Notes under the pieces: model-generated | Databases searched by the model: none | What the model saw: the letters and a program-made list of their open reading frames with translations, nothing else | What the model was told of the DNA's origin: nothing | Position numbers and translations under genes: made by a program | Source: Thalassoroseus pseudoceratinae | Lineage (GTDB): Bacteria > Planctomycetota > Planctomycetia > Planctomycetales > Planctomycetaceae | Reading direction: 5' to 3' | Assembly: GCF_011634775.1 (NCBI RefSeq) | Contig: NZ_JAALXT010000001.1 | Span: forward strand, 1,197,125 to 1,261,124 | Length of the DNA: 64,000 bases | Shown: in pieces, positions 44,260 to 52,559 of the stretch | How the letters are laid out: the number at the start of each line of letters is the position of its first letter | How positions within the stretch are numbered: position 1 is the stretch's first letter

Positions 44260-47130
44260 TTAATCATATTGAAACATGACGGTTGCCGTCGTTCGCGAAT
44301 CGCTCACCGCCCGAACCCAATAGGCACTAAAACCGTCAGGAAACTTGTGCTCGACCGTTTGACCAGGCTGCACCGCAAACGACCGATAAGGCATCCATAA
44401 ACCAGTCCCATCAACATCGACTTCAAGTCGAATCGTTGTTGCCGTGTCTGACTTGATTTGCACACGTTTGTGATCATAGGCCGTCATCAAGTACGGATCT
44501 GACGGTTTGTTCGCCTCTACGTCGGTATTGTTCCAAGGGCCACCGTAACCACGTGGTTTGCCAAGTTTCCAAAGGTCATCGACAACCCCCGCCCAGACCG
44601 CAGCCTTCCCATCAGCACTGCGGATGATGTGCCGACTCTTCGCCTCGGATTCAACGCCCGTCAACAATAGGAGTCCGTTGTGCGAACAGAAATCATGAAT
44701 TGCAAGATTGTGTGTCGAGATCGGTCGAATCTTTGCCACACCTTGAGCATTCCGGGCAGGTAATTCATAGAAGGTCCCATGCAAATTGAGCAGATCGCGT
44801 TCCGTCGCTACCTCCCGACAAATGCGAGCTTGTGAAAACTGATTCGAATTCTCGACGACATTGAGCCGACTTGCAAATGGGGCAATCTCATACACACGAA
44901 GGTAGTCTTCGGTATTCGAAACCAACCGCAGATGCCGTGTACTGACCGGTTCTGCCAAGACAATCTCTCGCAGGACTTGGCTGTTATCACGAATTTTCCC
45001 ACCAGGAACTGTGATCCACTTGCCTTCCTCTTTGACCTGAATATCAAAGTTCGATGCGGCGTACTGACTATTATCTAACCAGCCAGTTATTACCCAAATG
45101 CTTTCCATTGTTTGAGGCCGACCAAGATCCAGTTCAATCCAGATCTCACCTTTGTTCTTGCCAATCCATCGAGACTCATCGGTCACTATGCCGTCGATCG
45201 CATTGCTAGCGTTGTACTCGGCATGAGTGGAACTCGTCTTCACGTTCGCGCCGATTGCCAAGTGACGACCGAGGTGTTCTGCAAGTCGAGTCTGAGTTTT
45301 CGGGGCCTGTGATATCGCAATATAGTCGTCGTTCTTGGGAAGGCGGAAACGTTTCCCATCTTCAACAACAATGACCGAAGCGTCATCGACAGAGATCCCC
45401 GCTAACGGTTGTGAAACTTGAGACACAAATAAGCCGATAGATGAACTCTTCGCTGGCTTGAGTTCCATCTTGTGATTCAACTCGTAATATGTCGCCTCTT
45501 CACCAATCGGATTGTCAGCGGCAACAAGTCCAAGTCGGTCATAAGATAGACTTCGCATCAAACCATAGGATGCGGGAGTCTTGTTGTTGCTGACAATCCC
45601 ATCAAAGATTGCATCGTTTGTTGTGTCTCGCGGATCATGGTCTCGATACTGAAAGTGGGCTGTTACAGCATCAGCCTGTTGATGACTTATCAGCCGAACC
45701 CAAGCCCCTAACTCCTCACGGTCAAAAATGAGTGAAATCGCAACGCCAGGCGGGACAACAATCTCTTTGAGAGTCTGCCATTGACTCGTCCCCTGACGAT
45801 CGACTTCGATCGTAAAGGTCACCTCTTGGTCACTAGCATGCATCAAATGCAGTTGTCGAACGTCGTAACCGTAGAACAAGTATGGATCACTCACTTCTCC
45901 CGCTTCGACGTCGTCTCGTAGCCAGACGGAACCTCGACCGATGACCGGACCAAGGTGATCGAGTGTTTCCGGCTCAACAAACCACAGATTGGAATTCGAC
46001 TGCCCCGGACCACCATGTTTAGCCTTGAACGTGCGGGTGTTCAGGAACTCAGACGCGGCGGAATCATCACAACCGAAAACGATTCGATCGTTCCAACGAC
46101 AAAAATCACCAATCACTTTGAGATAGTTGGACCGTGGTTCAATTCCGGCAGAATTCGTGAACGAAAACCCCGATGGAAATTTCCAAAACGTCCCGTGCAT
46201 CGTTGCTAGGAGGTTGTCTTCACCGATATCACGGATACGCGGCCACTCCGTATTCCACCCGTGGGCACCATCGTAGCTATGACTCCCCTTGGGCAAGCGA
46301 TAGTAGTGCCATTGCTGGTTCTCAAAAAGCGCCAGGATGACCGAACGTGCGTCCCATCCCATCGACCATATAGGATCGTGCTCAGGGTTTGTGTTGCCAA
46401 AGATTCCGCCTGGTCCCGTCACTTCGGTAAACTGATTTCGACGAACGAGTTGCCAGTCCCCTTGGCCTTGCCAAGTCGCCAAGGCTCCTGAGGGAACGGT
46501 AGGGTCCACTTTCACTCGCGGATCGCGGTCGCCGTTGTTGGCATAGATCAAGCGACCTTGTCCGGTGTATAGACCTTTGCCGTGATAGCCTGGCAATTGA
46601 CTGACAATACCAGTCTCAGGAGCACCGGGATTTCCATCGCGAATCAAGCACTTAACGGCGAGCGAATTCACATCGACTTCATAGAGTCCCTCTTCCATCG
46701 TCGCATAGTAGACCTTGTTCGCTGGATCGCTAAGATGTCGCGCATTGCCAGTCAACCGGCCGAACATTTTCGATGATGGAATGACGCGGATTGCCTTCTC
46801 CGAATCAATCACATAGGGACCGATCAATAACTGGTCTGTTTCGCGGTGAATCATTCGATTGGCAGGTGTCCCGCCAACACTCCCTTTAAATATGTTCTGG
46901 CGAAGATTCGATGTCACTTCGTAGAGTCGATCCGTCGAACCATTCGGTCTGTGCGGGGCATATGTAACGGCCCATAAGCTGCCTTGCCAGGGAACGACCG
47001 CCCCGGTTCCACATTCAGCCTCGTCGTTCCACATTCTCAAGTGAGGGTAGACACCACTCCAGTGTTGTTGTCCAAACACCGGTAGTGCGAGTGCAAGCCA
47101 AATTGGAATTGAGGTGAGATAATGTTTCAT
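44260..47130 (-). CDS. Secreted protein with F5/8 type C (discoidin) domain and internal duplication
   Basis: The 956-residue protein has a signal peptide (MKHYLTSIPIWLALALPVFG). The N-terminal part (residues 20-300) looks like a beta-propeller (LWAVTYAPHRPNGSTDRLYEV, GRLIYANNGDRD). A discoidin domain lies around residues 622-749 (NASNAIDGIVTDESRWIG, IWIELDLGRPQTMESIWV). Two copies of a module of about 190 residues flank it (about 306-496 and 779-956), sharing HGTF(W/Y), DFC, DVEA, SDPYL, YD and a final FQY. No catalytic motif is recognised; carbohydrate or surface binding is likely. It is divergent from the M14 peptidase gene. The ATG at 47130 replaces a TTG six codons upstream. Confidence 0.8.
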   Translation of the reverse strand: MKHYLTSIPIWLALALPVFGQQHWSGVYPHLRMWNDEAECGTGAVVPWQGSLWAVTYAPHRPNGSTDRLYEVTSNLRQNIFKGSVGGTPANRMIHRETDQLLIGPYVIDSEKAIRVIPSSKMFGRLTGNARHLSDPANKVYYATMEEGLYEVDVNSLAVKCLIRDGNPGAPETGIVSQLPGYHGKGLYTGQGRLIYANNGDRDPRVKVDPTVPSGALATWQGQGDWQLVRRNQFTEVTGPGGIFGNTNPEHDPIWSMGWDARSVILALFENQQWHYYRLPKGSHSYDGAHGWNTEWPRIRDIGEDNLLATMHGTFWKFPSGFSFTNSAGIEPRSNYLKVIGDFCRWNDRIVFGCDDSAASEFLNTRTFKAKHGGPGQSNSNLWFVEPETLDHLGPVIGRGSVWLRDDVEAGEVSDPYLFYGYDVRQLHLMHASDQEVTFTIEVDRQGTSQWQTLKEIVVPPGVAISLIFDREELGAWVRLISHQQADAVTAHFQYRDHDPRDTTNDAIFDGIVSNNKTPASYGLMRSLSYDRLGLVAADNPIGEEATYYELNHKMELKPAKSSSIGLFVSQVSQPLAGISVDDASVIVVEDGKRFRLPKNDDYIAISQAPKTQTRLAEHLGRHLAIGANVKTSSTHAEYNASNAIDGIVTDESRWIGKNKGEIWIELDLGRPQTMESIWVITGWLDNSQYAASNFDIQVKEEGKWITVPGGKIRDNSQVLREIVLAEPVSTRHLRLVSNTEDYLRVYEIAPFASRLNVVENSNQFSQARICREVATERDLLNLHGTFYELPARNAQGVAKIRPISTHNLAIHDFCSHNGLLLLTGVESEAKSRHIIRSADGKAAVWAGVVDDLWKLGKPRGYGGPWNNTDVEANKPSDPYLMTAYDHKRVQIKSDTATTIRLEVDVDGTGLWMPYRSFAVQPGQTVEHKFPDGFSAYWVRAVSDSRTTATVMFQYD

Positions 47131-47493
47131 TGCAGTCACGAATTTCAATATTAATTAAGCTGAACGGACTCGATGCGGTTGGACAGGAACTCGAATGTCG
47201 TCTTCAATCGAAATTCCGACGCCAACCACAGATGAACACGACGGCTGAGTTTTCATTGCTGAAACGAAACAGCAGTCATTTATAGAATGACACGGGATTG
47301 CCAGACTACCATCTTTAAAAGTTCTTTACGATTGCTACCGTATTTTGAGTCGGAGTTTTGCACTGGGCACGATTGATATCTGTGGAATTTGGTTGGGGCT
47401 CGGATGCACGCATGATACAATCTTGATTCGTCATTGACTTCAGCAATCAATCGGGAAACGTCATCCCAATCAACGACCACGCGGGGAGTGTCG
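47131..47493. other. Divergent AT-richer intergenic region (363 bases)
   Basis: No gene is supported. The segment lies between the discoidin-domain gene and the M14 peptidase gene, so it should contain both promoters. It is visibly richer in A and T than its surroundings near 47140-47155 and 47310-47345. Confidence 0.4.
47393..47421 (+). promoter_or_regulatory. Possible sigma-70 type promoter for the M14 peptidase gene
   Basis: TTGGGG at 47393-47398 and TACAAT at 47416-47421 are separated by 17 bases, about 70 bases before the ATG at 47494. This is a match by eye to the -35/-10 pattern and is not proven. Confidence 0.3.
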
Positions 47494-48741
47494 ATGAAAC
47501 GCTATTTTTTGTTCCTCTTTTTCCTGGTTGTCTTGAGTAGCAACCCGCTGGTCGCACAGGAATCGATCCGTGTTGTTTCGGATTTTGAAGGGGCGTCGGT
47601 TCGTGTCCTGGAGATTGACCAGGAGTCTCGTCGTATCAGTTTCATGCCGGGTGGTGATCCAGAACGTGGATGGCCATGTTGGTGGTATTTTCGAGTCGAT
47701 GGTATTACACCGGACGAAAACATCACGTTGCGTTTGCATGGATCACTCGCGTCCGTCGGGAAACAGAAACCACTCTCGGCTTCGTGGGCCATGCCCAAAT
47801 ACGCAACTTACTCAGTTGATGGCAAAACATGGAACCACAGCGAGGCTGGTCGTCGCGATGGCGAGTGGATGATCTATCAGATCACACCGGAGACAAACTC
47901 GGTGTATGTGGCCTGGGGGCCGCCTTTCACGCCTAAGACCGCTGCGGCGTTTGTTCGCAAAATGGGTCAGCGATCTCCGTATGCCACCGCAACCGAGTTG
48001 TGTCGATCTCGACAGGACCGAAGTGTACCGATGCTGCACATCAAAGAAGGCGACCGCTCCAACAAGCAACGCTTCGGTGTCTGGGTTCAAGCAAGACAGC
48101 ATGCTTGGGAAAGTGGTTCCAGTTGGGTGGCTCAAGGTTTCGCAGAGTGGGTTCTCAGCGATGATGAGCAGGCGTCCTGGCTACGAAAACATGCCGAGAT
48201 TTTTATTGTGCCGATAATGGATATCGACAATACCGCGACCGGGAACGGCGGCAAAAACTCCATCCCGCATGATCACAATCGAGATTGGTCCGCGACGCCA
48301 CATTGGAACGAAGTCCGTGCGGCTCAGCAGAATGTGAAGGGGCTGATTAACGAGGGCCGAATGGATGTCTTTTTAGATCTGCATAATCCGGCTCCCGGCG
48401 ATCCTAGTTTCTTCTATGTGCTGCCTCGTGAGATGTTGAAAGAACCTATGATCAGTCTTCGTGATCGGTTTATAGAACTCGCTTATTCGCGGATCAGCCA
48501 GATCAAACCGTTGATCCCGATGAGCAACAAACCCAAAGTGACTGGTGCAAGTTACCATCCATTGTGGAAGCAGATCAGCACAAACTGGGTCAGCATGCAT
48601 GGCAATCCACACACCGTCAGCCTGTGTTTAGAGACGATCTGGAATTCGAAGAACAGCACCACAAGCGGTTACAAATCCGTCGGGGCGAATCTCGCCGCCG
48701 CGGTTCGTGAATACCTCGCTGAACGTCCCGTCCGACCGTGA
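47494..48741 (+). CDS. Secreted M14 family zinc carboxypeptidase-like protein
   Basis: The 415-residue protein has a signal peptide (FLFLFFLVVLSSNPLVA), an N-terminal beta domain, and an M14 domain. The zinc ligands appear in ARQHAWESG (HxxE) and in FLDLHNPA, and VPIMDIDNTATGNGGKN is the usual core sequence of the M14 fold. Members remove C-terminal residues from peptides or cleave cell-wall peptides or amidated substrates. The ATG at 47494 has GGGGAG nine bases upstream. It converges on the second Gfo/Idh gene with a 19-base gap. Confidence 0.87.
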   Translation: MKRYFLFLFFLVVLSSNPLVAQESIRVVSDFEGASVRVLEIDQESRRISFMPGGDPERGWPCWWYFRVDGITPDENITLRLHGSLASVGKQKPLSASWAMPKYATYSVDGKTWNHSEAGRRDGEWMIYQITPETNSVYVAWGPPFTPKTAAAFVRKMGQRSPYATATELCRSRQDRSVPMLHIKEGDRSNKQRFGVWVQARQHAWESGSSWVAQGFAEWVLSDDEQASWLRKHAEIFIVPIMDIDNTATGNGGKNSIPHDHNRDWSATPHWNEVRAAQQNVKGLINEGRMDVFLDLHNPAPGDPSFFYVLPREMLKEPMISLRDRFIELAYSRISQIKPLIPMSNKPKVTGASYHPLWKQISTNWVSMHGNPHTVSLCLETIWNSKNSTTSGYKSVGANLAAAVREYLAERPVRP

Positions 48742-48760
48742 TCAACCAGCGAAACGTCCG

Positions 48761-50071
48761 TTACGCGGTTTCAAATCCTTCACGTTGATCCCGACGGCGA
48801 AGGGCATTGGCGGTTGTATCGTCGATAAATTCTTCCGTCTGTGGATTCCATTTCAGTGTTCGGCCAAGTTGAAGAGCGATGTTTCCAAGATGACATGTGC
48901 TTACGCTACGATGCTGACTCTCGACGTCTGAGATCGGCTTTTTGCGAGTTCGGATGCAGTCGAAGAAATTCCCCATGTGATTGACAATCGCATCAAGCTT
49001 GCCGGCTCGCTCGGGGCGGTCGAGGTTGTCAAATTCGTAAACCTTCCAGTCTTGCCGCTCGAGCGGATGTTTAGCCAACTCTTCAACGGGTTTCCCTGAC
49101 ACCGTGCCACGGTTCACGAAAATTCGTCCTTCGTCGCCGGTAAAGAGAATCCCGTTTCGGCCTTCATCCGCCACCGTCATCGTGACACCGTTCTCGTATT
49201 GATATGTCACGTTGAAATCGATCGGGACGTTGTAGCCGTCTTGAACTTTCGGCCACTTGGCGTTGCCCTGAATTTCGACTGGGAGACTATCAATCGCCCA
49301 CTGTGCGATGTCGAGATGGTGAGCACCCCAGTCGGTCATTTGGCCACCGGAATACTCTTTCCACCAGCGAAACGTGTAGTGACAGCGTTCTTGAATGTAG
49401 GGCACGTCCGGTGTTTGGCCCTGCCAGAGATCCCAGTTGAGATTGTGAGGCGCTTCGCCGGACTGAAACGGACCGCCGGTCTTGTTCTTGCCCAGAACGA
49501 CATCGACTCGCGTCAGCTTTCCAATTCTTCCTTGGCGAATCATTTCGACGGCCAGCCGAAAACGATGATCACTGCGTTGCCACGAACCAACTTGGACAAC
49601 TCGCCCGGTTTCCTCAACCACTCGTTGTAGTTGCTGACCTTCCTCGATTGTTAGCGTGAGTGGTTTTTCACAGTACACATCTTTTCCGGCCCGACACGCG
49701 TCGATCACCATCTTCGTATGCCAATGGTCCGGCGTGCCGATGGTGACGACATCGACATCTTTCCGTTTCAGCAGATCTCGATAATCTTCAAAAGCTCGCG
49801 GTGTGCTGCCGAAACTCGCTTTGGCTTGGTCCCGAACATGACGATCGACATCGCAGACGGCAACAATCTTGCCATACATCGCCGCCTTGTTCGCGATGAC
49901 GCTCCCTTGGTATCGCATGCCGATGCAACCGACACCGATATCGTTGGCGGCACTTCGAGTGGAGACTTCTTGAGCCGTGCTCTCGCCGGCAAACGGCATC
50001 AAAGCGGCCGCTGAACCACCGAGAAGAGTCGAAGCCAGAAAGCGACGACGATCGATTGATGAGGTCTGCAT
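48761..50071 (-). CDS. Gfo/Idh/MocA family oxidoreductase with Tat signal (2)
   Basis: The 436-residue protein starts with a twin-arginine signal (DRRRFLASTLLGGSAAALMP), followed by the Rossmann segment IGVGCIGMRYQGS, TIGTPDHWHTKMVIDA and the catalytic-lysine motif VYCEKPLTLTIEEG. The C-terminal domain includes WWKEYSGGQMTDWGAHHLDIAQWA. It resembles the other Tat-type Gfo/Idh protein in layout but differs in sequence, so it is not a recent duplicate. The substrate is presumably a sugar derivative. The ATG at 50071 has GGGGA eight bases upstream and puts the Tat motif at the N terminus. Confidence 0.93.
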   Translation of the reverse strand: MQTSSIDRRRFLASTLLGGSAAALMPFAGESTAQEVSTRSAANDIGVGCIGMRYQGSVIANKAAMYGKIVAVCDVDRHVRDQAKASFGSTPRAFEDYRDLLKRKDVDVVTIGTPDHWHTKMVIDACRAGKDVYCEKPLTLTIEEGQQLQRVVEETGRVVQVGSWQRSDHRFRLAVEMIRQGRIGKLTRVDVVLGKNKTGGPFQSGEAPHNLNWDLWQGQTPDVPYIQERCHYTFRWWKEYSGGQMTDWGAHHLDIAQWAIDSLPVEIQGNAKWPKVQDGYNVPIDFNVTYQYENGVTMTVADEGRNGILFTGDEGRIFVNRGTVSGKPVEELAKHPLERQDWKVYEFDNLDRPERAGKLDAIVNHMGNFFDCIRTRKKPISDVESQHRSVSTCHLGNIALQLGRTLKWNPQTEEFIDDTTANALRRRDQREGFETA

Positions 50072-50400
50072 GAAGGTCCCCGTCTTGTGGTTGTTCGGAG
50101 TCATGGGATCAAAACTGGAATTCGCGGATGCAATCACTAATCCGATTATGCAAATGCACCACGTCTTTACAATCCGGCCATCTCCCTTCGAGCGAAAGAC
50201 CGAACCGGCAGAAAGCGTGTGCCGTGGTTCTCCCGCCGGAAATTTGTAAGATAGGCGAACTCCGATGTTACACCGTGTTGAATGTGACGAATTTGTTCGT
50301 GGCTCGGAACAGTGTGGACCGCTTTGAACATGAACAATCCAAGACGAAAGTCATTTCTATGAGTATTGATCGACCGGCCTCACTCCAACGGGACGTTCCC
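50072..50400. other. Divergent intergenic region (329 bases)
   Basis: The region lies between the second Gfo/Idh gene and the esterase gene. The plus-strand frame of the esterase is open throughout, but only the last 14 codons (from an ATG at 50359) could plausibly be part of it. I see no other gene or structure. Confidence 0.35.
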
Positions 50401-52518
50401 ATGATTTCCCGCCGCCGATTGCTGATGTCAATCGGTGCAAACGCGGCGGCCATACCCGTCTTGAATTGGTTGGCTCCGTCAGCGTTCGCGGCGGACACCT
50501 CCGAGCCGATGCAGCGATTTCCACGCATGGTGCAAGAGTGGTTTATTGCACAGGTCAGAGAATCGGAACGGCGGCACATTGAGCAATTGGATCAACTGAA
50601 AACGAAAGCCGATGCAGAGAAGTACGTTGCCAATCTTCGGAAGCGGATTCGGAAATCTTTCGGAGCAAACCCGAAACGAACACCGCTCAAACCACGAGTC
50701 ACGAAGCGAATCGAGCGTGATGGTTATCGCATCGAGAATGTCATTTTCGAGAGTCGCCCTGGTTTCCCAGTCACAGCGAACTTGTACATTCCAAGCGACA
50801 CATCGAAACCGCTGCCGGCGGTTGTTGGTACCTGTGGACACTCTACCAACGGCAAAGCGGAGACGGCCTATCAGTCGTTCGCACAGGGTTTGGCACGACA
50901 GGGATATGTGTGCTTGATTTACGATCCCATTGGGCAAGGGGAACGGTTGCAGTACACAACGGACGACCTGAAGTCCGAAGTTGGAGTCGGTGTCCGAGAG
51001 CACTTGCATGCGGGGAATCAACAGTTTCTCGTCGGCGAGTTCTTGGGGTCTTGGCGAGCTTGGGACGGGATTCGTGCATTGGATTATTTGCTGACGCGTC
51101 CCGAAGTCGACAAGGAACGGGTCGGCGTGACCGGGAATTCGGGCGGTGGCACGATGACTACGTGGCTGTGTGGTGTCGAGCCACGTTGGACGATGGCCGC
51201 TCCCAGTTGTTTCGTGTCGACATTCCGTCGCAACATGGAAAACGAATTGCCCCAAGATACCGAACAATGTCCACCGGAAGCTCTCGCATTGAATTTGGAC
51301 CATGACAGCTTTCTCGCGGCGATGGCTCCGCATCCGGTGATTATTCTCGCCAAAGAACGGGACTTCTTCGATGTGCGCGGTTCGGAAGAAACCTACGAAC
51401 GGTTGCGGCGGTTGTATCGGCTCCTTGGTGCCGAAGATCAAGTGGCTTTGTTCGTCGGACCAACCGGCCATGGGTTCTCGCAAGAGAATCGGGAAGCAAT
51501 GTACTCGTGGTTCAATCGAGCAACGGGACTCGCCGAAGACAAATCGACCGGGGAGTTCGACGGCACACTCACCACCACTGCCGATGTTAACTTCAGTGCC
51601 GAACCGAAACTTACCATCGAGAAGGATGAGACGCTCTGGTGTACCGAAAAAGGACAGGTCGACACACTAGACGGTACTCGAACGGTGTTCGACTTTACGC
51701 GGGAGAAGTCGAAACAATTGGCCGCTACTCGGGGGAACCCGAAAGACGCGGCGTTGACGCAAGCCATCACAGATGTTTTGAAACTCCCAACTCAACTCGG
51801 CGGCGTTCCGGATTACCGGAATTGGCGATATCTCAGTTCGCGAGGTTACCCGTCGAAATACGCGATGGCTTACACGGTCGAAACCGAACCTGGGATTCAA
51901 GCGATTGTCTATCGGCTGACCAAGGAACGATGGCATTCACGACCGCCGCGAGCGGGCAAACGGGCGATGCTTTATGTGTCGCATCTTTCCAGCGATGTCG
52001 AGTTGCGGGAAGAACCGTTGATCCGCGAGGTCATGCAGGCAGAACCGGAGACGCCCTTTTTCACATGCGACGTTCGCGGGATTGGGGAATCACGCCCGGA
52101 GACGTGTAATCCCGGATCGTTTCACACCGCATACGGCAACGACTACTTCTACGCGATTCATAGTGTAATGTTGGATCGTCCGTACTTGGGTCAGAAGACG
52201 TTCGACGTTTTGCGAGTTCTCGATTGGTTGGCGTCGCTCGGCCACACGGAGATTCACTTGGTCAGTCGGGGATGGGGAGCGCTTGCAGCGACGTTTGCCG
52301 CCGTGATGTCTGATCGAGTTCAACAAGTGACGTTAAAGAACACGCTGACTTCGTACTCCGCGATTGCCGAGAGCGAACACTATGATTGGCCTCTCTCGAC
52401 TTTGCTGCCGAACGTGTTATCACGTTTCGACCTCCCGGATTGCTACACGGCATTGAGAGCCAAGCGATTGCGAATGATTGAGCCTTGGGGAGCCGAATCC
52501 GCGAAGCACGATTCATGA
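50401..52518 (+). CDS. Tat-exported tandem alpha/beta-hydrolase (acetyl xylan esterase-like), second half lacks nucleophile
   Basis: The 705-residue protein starts with a twin-arginine signal (MISRRRLLMSIGANAAAIP, cleavage near SAFA). The first alpha/beta-hydrolase domain resembles acetyl xylan esterases: VVGTCGHSTNGKAE, LIYDPIGQGER and the nucleophile elbow GNSGGG with Ser247. A second alpha/beta-hydrolase fold follows from about residue 510 (CDVRGIGESRPE), but its elbow reads SRGWG at residues 622-626, so the nucleophile is missing. The probable role is deacetylation of polysaccharides in the periplasm. The ATG at 50401 is chosen for its GGGAC site and Tat position; the ATG at 50359 would add 14 residues. 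Confidence 0.83.
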   Translation: MISRRRLLMSIGANAAAIPVLNWLAPSAFAADTSEPMQRFPRMVQEWFIAQVRESERRHIEQLDQLKTKADAEKYVANLRKRIRKSFGANPKRTPLKPRVTKRIERDGYRIENVIFESRPGFPVTANLYIPSDTSKPLPAVVGTCGHSTNGKAETAYQSFAQGLARQGYVCLIYDPIGQGERLQYTTDDLKSEVGVGVREHLHAGNQQFLVGEFLGSWRAWDGIRALDYLLTRPEVDKERVGVTGNSGGGTMTTWLCGVEPRWTMAAPSCFVSTFRRNMENELPQDTEQCPPEALALNLDHDSFLAAMAPHPVIILAKERDFFDVRGSEETYERLRRLYRLLGAEDQVALFVGPTGHGFSQENREAMYSWFNRATGLAEDKSTGEFDGTLTTTADVNFSAEPKLTIEKDETLWCTEKGQVDTLDGTRTVFDFTREKSKQLAATRGNPKDAALTQAITDVLKLPTQLGGVPDYRNWRYLSSRGYPSKYAMAYTVETEPGIQAIVYRLTKERWHSRPPRAGKRAMLYVSHLSSDVELREEPLIREVMQAEPETPFFTCDVRGIGESRPETCNPGSFHTAYGNDYFYAIHSVMLDRPYLGQKTFDVLRVLDWLASLGHTEIHLVSRGWGALAATFAAVMSDRVQQVTLKNTLTSYSAIAESEHYDWPLSTLLPNVLSRFDLPDCYTALRAKRLRMIEPWGAESAKHDS

Positions 52519-52559
52519 CAGGCGGTCGATTCGGGCACGCCTGCCGGCGGGGAGCGATC

